Shown: positions 24,939 to 31,884 of the stretch, one piece after another
Position numbering within the stretch: the stretch's first letter is position 1
Layout of the letters: each line of letters opens with the position of its first letter
Assembly (NCBI GenBank): GCA_934435195.1
Contig: CAKSAJ010000004.1
Span: 62,001 to 126,000, forward strand
Length of the DNA stretch: 64,000 nucleotides
Origin: an uncultured Schaedlerella sp.
GTDB taxonomy: Bacteria; Bacillota; Clostridia; Lachnospirales; Lachnospiraceae
Direction of reading: 5' to 3'
Notes under the pieces: model-generated
What the model was told of the DNA's origin: nothing
The model's input: only the letters and a program-made list of their open reading frames with translations
Databases searched by the model: none
Made by a program: the position numbers and the translations under genes

Positions 24939-26210
24939 TTACTCTTCGTCATCCTCTTTCTTTCTCATCTTGATTGTTACCATTCCGACTGCACCGAGTA
25001 ATGTTACAGCTGCGAATGGAGCTACTGCCATGATGACACCTGTTGGGATGACACCATCACGTGTATTTAAGAAACCTGTTGTCAGGTCAGTAGAAACGAT
25101 TGTTCCATCAACTGGTGCGGCTTCTGTATCTGCCTTTGTTGTTACAACTGGAGTTGCTTTTGTATTTTCTGTTGACTTATAATCTTCTGTATTCTCTGTT
25201 ACAGCATAGGTTGTATCTTTTGCAATACCCTGAACAGTAACCTGCTGTCCATGCTGCAGATAGAATTTCTGTGTTGCTTTACCAGTATCGTCTGTTGTGA
25301 TAGATGTAGCGTTTGTTTTTCCAGCGTTTGCTGTGATTGTAGCTGCATTTGCCTTAGACGTAGCGTCTGCATCATCAATAACAACATCATATTTTGTATT
25401 TGGCTGTGCTTTGTCAATATTTAAAGTAATTTCAAAATACTTATCACGGGAAGCCTGGTTACCTGTAACCTGTTTTCTAAGTGTCAGGTCAGATGTATCA
25501 TAACTGTTTGTAAAGCCTTGCGATTTTGTTGCTACATAAGTTCCAGTTGAACCAAAACTCTCACCTAATGCTACGTCTGGCCCATCATTTTCATTAGAAT
25601 GAAGTACATATCCAGCGATTGTCAGTTTCTTTGTAAATACTCCATCCACATTTGCGGAAGCATCATTTACATATACATCAAGAACTCGAGTCAAATCAGC
25701 ATCGTTTGTAATAGCCTGATTTGTACCGGACTCTGTGATGATATAACGATAAACACCTGGTTCTGTAAATTGAACAGCTGATAAATCAAGTGTAGCTGTC
25801 TTCATGGCATATTTCTTGCCTGCCGCAAGACCTTTAACGTAAGTATCTTTTGTTGTGTCATGTGTGTCGGAACCATCGCCCTGTTTAAATACGATAGTGT
25901 TCGCTGCTGCAGCTGCTTCACCAACTCCTGCCATTGTAATCTTGTCTGAATCAACACCAGCGAGAACCTGAAATTTCTTTCCGGCAACATCATAAGCTTT
26001 TGCTGTACCTGCTGTTACTGCATATGTAAATGTTGCATTCGGTACGTTTGCCTGGCTGTCCATTACAAGGAATTTATCAAATGTAGTAGTTTTTGTTCCT
26101 TCAATTGTTGTGCCATAATTTGTCCCTGCCGCAAATACTGTTGTTCCATTCAACAGCATTGCCATAGTTAACATCGTTGCCCCTGTTTTTGCGATTGTCT
26201 TTTTCTTCAT
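24939..26210 (-). CDS. Major pilin, Spy0128/FctA family
   Basis: A 423-residue secreted pilin. The signal peptide MKKKTIAKTGATMLTMAMLL to FAAG is followed by two Spy0128-type Ig domains: first with TFTYAV, GVYRYIITE and LDVYVND; second with DLTLRKQVTGN, KYFEITLNI and TGFLNTRDG. Such domains form internal Lys-Asn isopeptide bonds in FctA/Spy0128. The sorting signal GVIPTGVIM, a helix and KMRKKEDDEE resembles the E/Q-V-P-T-G signals cut by class B pilus sortases. Start ATG 26210 has AAGGAGAAAATCACT before it; an upstream frame extension to 26324 overlaps the sortase gene and is rejected. Confidence 0.9.
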   Translation of the reverse strand: MKKKTIAKTGATMLTMAMLLNGTTVFAAGTNYGTTIEGTKTTTFDKFLVMDSQANVPNATFTYAVTAGTAKAYDVAGKKFQVLAGVDSDKITMAGVGEAAAAANTIVFKQGDGSDTHDTTKDTYVKGLAAGKKYAMKTATLDLSAVQFTEPGVYRYIITESGTNQAITNDADLTRVLDVYVNDASANVDGVFTKKLTIAGYVLHSNENDGPDVALGESFGSTGTYVATKSQGFTNSYDTSDLTLRKQVTGNQASRDKYFEITLNIDKAQPNTKYDVVIDDADATSKANAATITANAGKTNATSITTDDTGKATQKFYLQHGQQVTVQGIAKDTTYAVTENTEDYKSTENTKATPVVTTKADTEAAPVDGTIVSTDLTTGFLNTRDGVIPTGVIMAVAPFAAVTLLGAVGMVTIKMRKKEDDEE

Positions 26211-26268
26211 AGTGATTTTCTCCTTTTTCTTTTCTTTTTTCGTATAATTAAGCAAGTAGACGTTCTTG

Positions 26269-27015
26269 CTAATTATCATTTGTTTTTGTCTGATGTGGAT
26301 TGACCAGCTCTGCAAATACCACAACCCGGTAGACAGAATCCGGATATTTACAGGTAGACATTGCTACAATCCGGCTATCTTCTGTCAGATGTTCTTCTAC
26401 TTCTTTTCTAACATGTTCGGAATTCTTTTCTATGTAATCAAGGATATCTTTCAACTCATATGTTGTCGGCGAGAAGATAAAATCATCTGTCGCTTCCGTA
26501 TTCATAGCAGCAAAGATATTCAGGTCATAGGTCGTATCCCCAACGATTAATTCTCCATCCTTATGTTTCTTGAAAAAATCCTCTTTCAAATACGAATGCA
26601 GTGAGCCAAACATATGGTTTCCCTCCATATGATGCCCATAAATTAAGGAATAGGAATCGGTAAAATCCGGTCGGTTTCTGAAATCTAAAAATATAGAACC
26701 TGATAAGGAATAATCTCCATATGGATCTTTATTTAGATATTCTTCATTATTTATGCCCTGCATAACAGGATAATCAATATTCGTATCTTCCAGTGAAATC
26801 CATGCCACCATATTTCCAACGATTTCTCTGTCAACATCTTCTGTTTTGTATCCTGGTTTATGTTTCAAAAGACTTGTGTCATTTGCATGCTGATAGACGA
26901 GATAACTGTCTATCAGTGCGTATAAACCAATCAGGAACAATAGAATACAGATTAGAAAAACAAATGCATCTTCTATCTCATTCAAGATGTGGATTACTTT
27001 TTTTAACTTACTCAT
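26269..27015 (-). CDS. srtB: Class B sortase (pilus polymerising)
   Basis: A 248-residue membrane-anchored transpeptidase with one N-terminal membrane helix (about 16-38). The catalytic triad is visible as H128 (IYGHHM), C222 (AMSTCKY) and R230 (SVYRVVVF). The TLxTC-like region AMSTCKYPDSVYR and the helix before it fit class B. Class B enzymes polymerise FctA-type pilins in FCT-like pilus regions. Here it lies directly between a SipA-like gene (17 bp) and the major pilin gene, supporting that role. Confidence 0.93.
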   Translation of the reverse strand: MSKLKKVIHILNEIEDAFVFLICILLFLIGLYALIDSYLVYQHANDTSLLKHKPGYKTEDVDREIVGNMVAWISLEDTNIDYPVMQGINNEEYLNKDPYGDYSLSGSIFLDFRNRPDFTDSYSLIYGHHMEGNHMFGSLHSYLKEDFFKKHKDGELIVGDTTYDLNIFAAMNTEATDDFIFSPTTYELKDILDYIEKNSEHVRKEVEEHLTEDSRIVAMSTCKYPDSVYRVVVFAELVNPHQTKTNDN

Positions 27016-27032
27016 GTGATTCTACCCCAATA

Positions 27033-27560
27033 TTAAAAGCTCCTTCGTCTCATAAGAAACAATAATTTTCCTTTGATCTGGCTCTTTTTAATTCCACCGA
27101 GTTCCCTGCTGTCTGTTGTAATCTTTCGGAAGTCATTTAACATAAAGTATTCATCTGTTTTTAGTTGTAATGGATATTTTACATTTCCCTTTTCTGCCTT
27201 ATATGTTTCATATGGATTTTCTTCTGTTGGCTGATAGTCATCAACCTGATATCCGCCCTCTTGTGCGAACTCAACTTTCTGCCCTCCCGATGCAACAACA
27301 CGGCCTACACGTTCCTTCCCATTCTCATCTTCGTAGAGCACAACATCATTTAGATAAATCTTATCCAGCCGATAAAAAATGCATAAATCTCCATCTCTCA
27401 CATATGGAGACATGCTGTTTCCGGTCATTCGAAAAATTTTAAATACAACTGTCAGAAGAAATACGATGATTAAAACTAATACAACTGTCTTCCGTATAAA
27501 CCGAAATAAAAATCTGTACTTATTCGGTTTCTTCTCTTTGTTTTTAGTAATTTCCCACAC
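27033..27560 (-). CDS. sipA: SipA-like signal peptidase I homologue
   Basis: A 175-residue protein with one N-terminal membrane helix (about 24-42) and the S26 serine box FRMTGNSMSPYVRDGD (Ser49). In active signal peptidases the catalytic Lys sits in a Y-x-K-R-V motif; here the equivalent is ERVGRVVASGG, with Gly86 in place of Lys. S. pyogenes SipA, needed for pilus assembly next to a class B sortase, has the same kind of substitution. The protein is therefore more likely a pilus-assembly factor than a general signal peptidase. Start is GTG 27560 with an ACAGGAGAAAAGAATA ribosome binding site. It is the first gene of the pilus operon. Confidence 0.85.
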   Translation of the reverse strand: MWEITKNKEKKPNKYRFLFRFIRKTVVLVLIIVFLLTVVFKIFRMTGNSMSPYVRDGDLCIFYRLDKIYLNDVVLYEDENGKERVGRVVASGGQKVEFAQEGGYQVDDYQPTEENPYETYKAEKGNVKYPLQLKTDEYFMLNDFRKITTDSRELGGIKKSQIKGKLLFLMRRRSF

Positions 27561-27777
27561 TATTCTTTTCTCCTGTTCGAGTTGATTTGTCTTAATCGTA
27601 CATAACTATATCAAAACGCCACTTTTCGTTTCGTCAATTTTACTACTAACTAATTATACACTTTTCATATTTTTTATATAATGCACCAAAAGGCTATATT
27701 TCCTATATGCTTTTTTATACAAAGTGTTCCTTACTGAAATAGTATGTTTAAATGTAATTTCCTATATAATTCAAGTC

Positions 27778-27813
27778 GAGCAGACCTCGGATTTATTTAT
27801 CCAAGGTCTGCTC
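27778..27813 (-). terminator. Hairpin after the PucR-type gene
   Basis: GAGCAGACCT.GGAT pairs with ATCC.AGGTCTGCTC (15 positions, one mismatch), loop TTATTT region. The U-rich side is on the plus strand, so termination on the minus strand may be incomplete. The 292-bp gap 27561-27852 otherwise holds the pilus operon leader. A TTGACG word near 27640 could be a -35 box but no convincing -10 follows at 17 bp. Confidence 0.55.
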
Positions 27814-27852
27814 TATTGTATTTTCTATTATTTATGGCGTTTTATATATTTT

Positions 27853-29508
27853 TTAGATTTCCTCAATTATTCTCAGTATCATCAAGCCATTACGGATAAT
27901 CAGCATTTCTGTCGCATTGTCAAAGTCCATTCCTGTTATTTCTGCAATTTTCCGCAAACGGTACATAATCGTTCTGTAATGAACAATCATTGCTTTCGAT
28001 GTCTTTTTCTGGCTCTGATTGTTATTCAGAAAACATTCTAAAGTATCGATTAACTCCCCTTTTTTCTGAGAATCGTACTTATAAAGCTTATACAATGATT
28101 CGGGTATATAGGACCATAGCTGTTCTTTATTCTCTGTTTTTGCAAGCATACGGAAGACTCCGAGCTGTGAGCAGTCCACAACTGATTTATCTTTGTTACC
28201 AATTGCTGTTCGAATCAGATCGATGTATTCAATTGCTGTTTTGGAATCTGTAAAAGATTCATTCAGACAGGTATATCCCTTTACACATTTTCCTATACCA
28301 ATCACAAAATCTACTTCTACTTCTCTTTGAAGTAACTGGTTCTGTATGTCTTGTTGAATATTTTCCAGCTTCTTTCGAAAATCCGATTCATTTTCATTCG
28401 TATTTTCTTTATGAATATAAATAATCTGATTTGTATTACTGTAAATGTGACCTTTGGGTAAAACACGTGCGAGTTCCTGTTGCACAAATTCTGTTGTCGC
28501 CAAATGAAGCTGTGTAAATTTACCAACATCATTTTTTGGTATCAGGCAACAGGTAATAACACGAAATTCGTCCGTTTTCTTAAATCCTAGTATGTCTGCT
28601 ACTTCTTTAAGCTCTTTATTTGAAAGAGAACCATTTAATATCCGATACCCCAAATCTTTGTGGTATTTTTTTGCAATCTTCTCTTCTGCCACTCTCCTCA
28701 TCAGTAGATATTGTAAAGTGACAATTGCATTTTCCAGACCAATAAAATCTAACTCGATTAAAGGTTTGTTCGTCTCTGTAATAACCAGATAAAATTCCAA
28801 TTGCTGATAAACATTAAATTTCTTGATATACTCTACATACTCTCTTTTTTGGCGCATATATGGATACTTTGCAACAATAATATTTGGTCTGCATTCTTCT
28901 ATCTCTTTTGTTAACTCAAATTTAGTAAACGTTGCATCTGTTGAAGCAACACAATTCAAATTTTCGTCATATAATGCCAGTGAAGCCCCTACCATTCGAT
29001 CAATTTGCTGCAAAATATTCTCTATATTCTTTAATATATCTAACTCATTTAATATAATTGCACTTAAATTATCATGTGTTATTTTGAAATACGACAGCTT
29101 TGCAGTTTCTTTATCAAATACCTGTGTTAATACATATTTAATAATTTCCCAATAGTAAAAATCTTGCGGTATTTCTATGACTGGCAGATGATATTTTTTT
29201 GAATATTGCATTAAAAGAGCAAATTGTCTCTTTTGTTGTTCTGTTTGCTGAATTCTTTTTACAATAAAACCGCTAATCTGTAGTTTTATAAATGCTTCCA
29301 AATGTTGTTGAAATTCTTGTTCACTAGTATCTTCATATGCCTTTAGACTTGTCAGAAGAAGTTCTCCTCCGGTCAGATATCTTTCCATATCTGATACTTC
29401 AATAATGCGAATTGCTTTAATTTCTCGATCAATCCCGGAATTATCGCTAATCAAATCCATCTTTGGAAATCGATTGGAGTCAAGCAATTCTTTAATTGTA
29501 TAGCTCAT
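27853..29508 (-). CDS. PucR-type transcriptional regulator
   Basis: A 551-residue regulator. The N-terminal PucR domain (about residues 1-125) begins MSYTIKELLDSNRFPKMDLI and includes MERYLTGGELLLTS. A central GGDEF-like region follows. The C-terminal HTH_30 domain has ECFLNNNQSQKKTSKAMIVH, YRTIMYRLRKIAEI and TG, the usual end of PucR/CdaR-type activators. ATG 29508 is preferred to GTG 29517 by spacing from AGAAAGAG. Only 21 bp separate the start from the 27-bp recombination site, so its promoter must lie in or across the invertible segment. Position just before the pilus operon suggests control of pili. PucR proteins also govern purine use, so control of xdh is an alternative. Confidence 0.85.
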   Translation of the reverse strand: MSYTIKELLDSNRFPKMDLISDNSGIDREIKAIRIIEVSDMERYLTGGELLLTSLKAYEDTSEQEFQQHLEAFIKLQISGFIVKRIQQTEQQKRQFALLMQYSKKYHLPVIEIPQDFYYWEIIKYVLTQVFDKETAKLSYFKITHDNLSAIILNELDILKNIENILQQIDRMVGASLALYDENLNCVASTDATFTKFELTKEIEECRPNIIVAKYPYMRQKREYVEYIKKFNVYQQLEFYLVITETNKPLIELDFIGLENAIVTLQYLLMRRVAEEKIAKKYHKDLGYRILNGSLSNKELKEVADILGFKKTDEFRVITCCLIPKNDVGKFTQLHLATTEFVQQELARVLPKGHIYSNTNQIIYIHKENTNENESDFRKKLENIQQDIQNQLLQREVEVDFVIGIGKCVKGYTCLNESFTDSKTAIEYIDLIRTAIGNKDKSVVDCSQLGVFRMLAKTENKEQLWSYIPESLYKLYKYDSQKKGELIDTLECFLNNNQSQKKTSKAMIVHYRTIMYRLRKIAEITGMDFDNATEMLIIRNGLMILRIIEEI

Positions 29509-29558
29509 TGTTTTCACACTCTTTCTACGTTTACAACATAATATCAGTTATGTTGTTG

Positions 29559-29587
29559 TGGACAACATAAACTTTGTGCGTTATACT
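29559..29587 (+). promoter_or_regulatory. Promoter inside the invertible segment
   Basis: TGGACA (29559-29564), 17 bp, TATACT (29582-29587), reading right, away from the PucR-type gene in this orientation. Its -35 box overlaps the third recombinase half-site. On the minus strand the best candidate (TATAAC at 29585-29580) lacks a good -35. Confidence 0.7.
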
Positions 29588-29636
29588 TACAGAGGAAATA
29601 AAAATTGTGAAATATGTTTGTTTTTGATGGAATATT

Positions 29637-29672
29637 AAGGCAGCAATTGTATGTTATTGCCTTTATTTTTTT
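29637..29672 (+). terminator. Terminator inside the invertible segment
   Basis: AAGGCAGCAAT (29637-29647) pairs with GTTATTGCCTT (29653-29663; one mismatch, G-U pairs), then TATTTTTTTG. It would end transcripts from the internal promoter after about 80 nt in either orientation. Confidence 0.65.
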
Positions 29673-29756
29673 GCGATTTAGTTTAGAATGCATATTTTTT
29701 TCAAGCTTTAAATAGATAAAACAGACATAAAAGAAATAATTACAACATAACTGATA

Positions 29757-30632
29757 TTATGTTGTAAATCCCAATATTTTTTGTTCTATGATTCGATTGA
29801 GTTGTTTCTGAAAAACGAATTCTGTAGTAGCTGTGTATATTCTTGTAACATTAACACTGCTATGTCCCAACAAATCTGCCAGACCGGCAATATCTTTTGT
29901 ATCCTCATAATATGTTCTTGCAAACAAATGTCTGAGATTATGTGGAAATATTTTTGAATCTGATACTCCCGCCTTTTCCTTCAGATTCTTCATTTCTCTC
30001 CAAATATTACTTCTATCTTTCAACTTACCATTTTTTGTCACGAACACCCATCCTGTACGGATTTGCTTTTGCTTACAATACGCTAACAAATTTTTTCTTA
30101 GTTGTTTTGGCAAAAATATTCTTCGATATTTTCCTTTATTATATATTTCTATCTTTCCACTTTTTATTCTTTCGATTGTAAAGTATTTAAGTTCGCTAAT
30201 TCGAATGCCGGTACATGCAATTGTTTCCATACATAATGCAAGTTGCTCTTTTCCATTTTCTTTTGCAGCACGAATTAATTTTCTGCACTCTTCCTTCGTC
30301 AATTCTTTCTGCATTTGTATAAAGGGTTGTTTTTGGATTTTTATTCTTTTGACCTTTAGATTTGCTGCGTCTATGAATTCTAAAAATTGATTTATCGCAG
30401 CCAAAATAGAATTTACACTGTTAATCGAATATTTATGGATAAGACTTTCTTTATATTGAAGTAATATTACTTTATTAACGGTCTTTCTTTCATCTAAATA
30501 TAGGAAAAAGTTTTTTATATCAGCTGTGTATTTTTTGATTGTTGCTTCTGCATTTTCTCTTATATATAAATACTTCGCAAACTCAGTGATTGTTTTTTCT
30601 GATATCTTGATTGAATCTTCTCTTGTTTTCAT
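29757..30632 (-). CDS. Tyrosine recombinase (Xer/phage integrase type), probable DNA invertase
   Basis: A 291-residue tyrosine recombinase. The N-terminal SAM-like core-binding domain covers about residues 10-90. In the catalytic domain R144 (TGIRISEL), the NKGKYR lysine (K166 or K168), H231 and R234 (PHNLRHLFA), H257 (LLGHSSV) and the nucleophile Y266 (TRIYT) are all present, so it should be active. Length fits stand-alone Xer-like invertases. ATG 30632 is chosen for its GAGGAGTATACA ribosome binding site. The stop codon lies within the right 27-bp repeat of the adjacent invertible segment, tying enzyme to site. Two tandem 36-bp hairpin repeats sit in its leader. Confidence 0.92.
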   Translation of the reverse strand: MKTREDSIKISEKTITEFAKYLYIRENAEATIKKYTADIKNFFLYLDERKTVNKVILLQYKESLIHKYSINSVNSILAAINQFLEFIDAANLKVKRIKIQKQPFIQMQKELTKEECRKLIRAAKENGKEQLALCMETIACTGIRISELKYFTIERIKSGKIEIYNKGKYRRIFLPKQLRKNLLAYCKQKQIRTGWVFVTKNGKLKDRSNIWREMKNLKEKAGVSDSKIFPHNLRHLFARTYYEDTKDIAGLADLLGHSSVNVTRIYTATTEFVFQKQLNRIIEQKILGFTT

Positions 30633-30654
30633 TGTATACTCCTCATGTTCTATA

Positions 30655-30725
30655 GAGTGCCACGGTTCCGGGTACATGTGGCTCTTTTAAGAGTACCACG
30701 GTTCCAGGTACATGTGGCTCTGCTT
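30655..30725. repeat. Two tandem 36-bp repeats in the recombinase leader
   Basis: Copies at 30655-30690 and 30691-30725 share GAGT.CCACGGTTCC.GGTAC and ATGTGGCTCT and differ at two positions within the core. Each can fold by pairing GCCAC/CCAC with GTGG near its ends. They lie 23 bp before the recombinase ATG, so they may regulate its transcription or translation. Confidence 0.85.
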
Positions 30726-30744
30726 TTCACAAAAAACAACTAAA

Positions 30745-30784
30745 AAGAAGCTGCTCACTAATTTCTTAGCTCGCAGCTTCTTTT
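30745..30784 (-). terminator. Dispersed terminator-like repeat, copy 3
   Basis: The same stem-loop as copies 1 and 2, including the loop sequence and the flanking ACAACTAAAA shared with copy 2. It lies 30 bp after the cinA stop and ends in CTTCTTTTTAG on the minus strand, so it should terminate the rpoZ-cinA unit. Confidence 0.85.
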
Positions 30785-30814
30785 ATATCTGTCTCTATAT
30801 TTTCTCAATTATGC

Positions 30815-31339
30815 TTATTCATCCAGATTCTCTCCACAATTATCCAGGAATAACTGGAATACTGCCTGTACAGTATTCAACCGATTTTCCATACGGCTTC
30901 CTTTGAAATGACATTCTCTTACAAATACATTTCCCCGGATATAACAGCTCACAAAGATTAATCCTACCGGTTTCTCCGGCGTACCGCCTCCCGGTCCTGC
31001 AATTCCGGTAGAAGCAAAAGCAACATCTGCCCCCGCCGCTTTCGCTGCTCCTTCTGCCATTTCACGTGCAGTCTGGTCGCTGACAGCACCATATTGCTCT
31101 AATGTCTGAATCTGAACTCCAAGTAATCTGTGCTTCGCCTCATTCGAATAAGTAACGTATCCTTCATTCAAGACTTCTGATGCCCCGGAAACATTTACCA
31201 ATGTGCCTGCGATCAGACCTCCTGTACATGACTCTGCTGTCGTTACTGTCCATCCGCGCTTTGCAAGAACTTCAACTACATGTTCTTCTAATACATCTTT
31301 TTGATCTACCTTTTCTGCCATCTGCCAGTCTGCATACAT
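30815..31339 (-). CDS. cinA: CinA family nicotinamide-nucleotide amidohydrolase
   Basis: A 174-residue stand-alone CinA C-terminal domain (PncC type) that deamidates NMN in pyridine nucleotide recycling. Motifs: TTAESCTGGLIAGTLVNVSG near residue 32, VTYSNEAKHRLLGV near 62 and STGIAGPGGGTPEKPVGL near 110. The N-terminal COG1058 domain of long CinA is absent, which is common. It follows pgsA by 2 bp, with the ribosome binding site GGGAGG inside the pgsA end, as in many Firmicutes. Confidence 0.93.
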   Translation of the reverse strand: MYADWQMAEKVDQKDVLEEHVVEVLAKRGWTVTTAESCTGGLIAGTLVNVSGASEVLNEGYVTYSNEAKHRLLGVQIQTLEQYGAVSDQTAREMAEGAAKAAGADVAFASTGIAGPGGGTPEKPVGLIFVSCYIRGNVFVRECHFKGSRMENRLNTVQAVFQLFLDNCGENLDE

Positions 31340-31341
31340 TT

Positions 31342-31884
31342 TTACATGCCTCCCTGTGTTAAGACCTCTTTATTTTTTACAACATAATCAATCAATGAAA
31401 TAATAGTAAGTGCCAATGCAACCCAAATCAAAACCTGTGCAATAATATCAAAAACACCGCCAAAATCTGCAATCAGTACGATAATCATAGCCATCTGGAA
31501 TACTGTTTTGAATTTTCCCCAGTAGCTTGCGGCGATAACAATTCCGTTATCGGAAGCAACCAGACGGAATCCGCTAATGATAAATTCTCTTGCAATGATC
31601 ACAATAACAATCCATGCCGGAAGTTTTCCCATCTCGATCATGCAGATCATCGCTGAACATACAAGAAGTTTATCTGCCAATGGATCCATAAATTTTCCAA
31701 AGTTTGTCACCAGATTATATTTTCTTGCAATCTTTCCATCCAACATGTCTGTCAGACTTGCTACACAGAATAAAATAAGTGCAATCCATTTATTCGCCGG
31801 TCCACCTACATCTGTTAACATAAAAAATACAAAAAATGGAACCATGATTACTCTTAATACAGTTAGTTTATTCGGTAAGTTCAT
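31342..31884 (-). CDS. pgsA: CDP-diacylglycerol-glycerol-3-phosphate 3-phosphatidyltransferase
   Basis: A 180-residue membrane enzyme making phosphatidylglycerophosphate, the first committed step to phosphatidylglycerol. The CDP-alcohol phosphatidyltransferase motif is visible as SLTDMLDGKIARKYNLVTNF GKFMDPLADK, i.e. D-x2-D-G-x2-A-R-x8-G-x3-D-x3-D. Several hydrophobic helices follow. It overlaps the rimO 3' end by 17 bp and is followed closely by cinA. With the partial cls at the left edge, it is part of anionic phospholipid synthesis. Confidence 0.95.
   Translation of the reverse strand: MNLPNKLTVLRVIMVPFFVFFMLTDVGGPANKWIALILFCVASLTDMLDGKIARKYNLVTNFGKFMDPLADKLLVCSAMICMIEMGKLPAWIVIVIIAREFIISGFRLVASDNGIVIAASYWGKFKTVFQMAMIIVLIADFGGVFDIIAQVLIWVALALTIISLIDYVVKNKEVLTQGGM

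Larger units (their letters stand above)
29530..29768. other. Putative invertible DNA switch (27-bp inverted repeats)
   Basis: 29530-29556 and 29742-29768 are perfect 27-bp inverted repeats flanking 185 bp. Each contains ACAACATAA, a 6-bp spacer and TTATGTTGT, i.e. a 9-6-9 dyad like a tyrosine recombinase core site. The spacers (TATCAG at 29542-29547, CTGATA at 29751-29756) are asymmetric and opposed, so recombination inverts the 203 bp between them. The right site overlaps the last codons and stop of the recombinase gene, whose codons are unchanged by inversion. A third half-site ACAACATAA lies at 29562-29570. Inversion itself is inferred from architecture. Confidence 0.85.

Noticed and set aside
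29614..29715. A 33-codon frame (MFVFDGILRQQ...) inside the invertible segment
   Set aside because: It runs through the terminator hairpin and lacks any recognisable feature; kept only as a possible leader in the switch finding.
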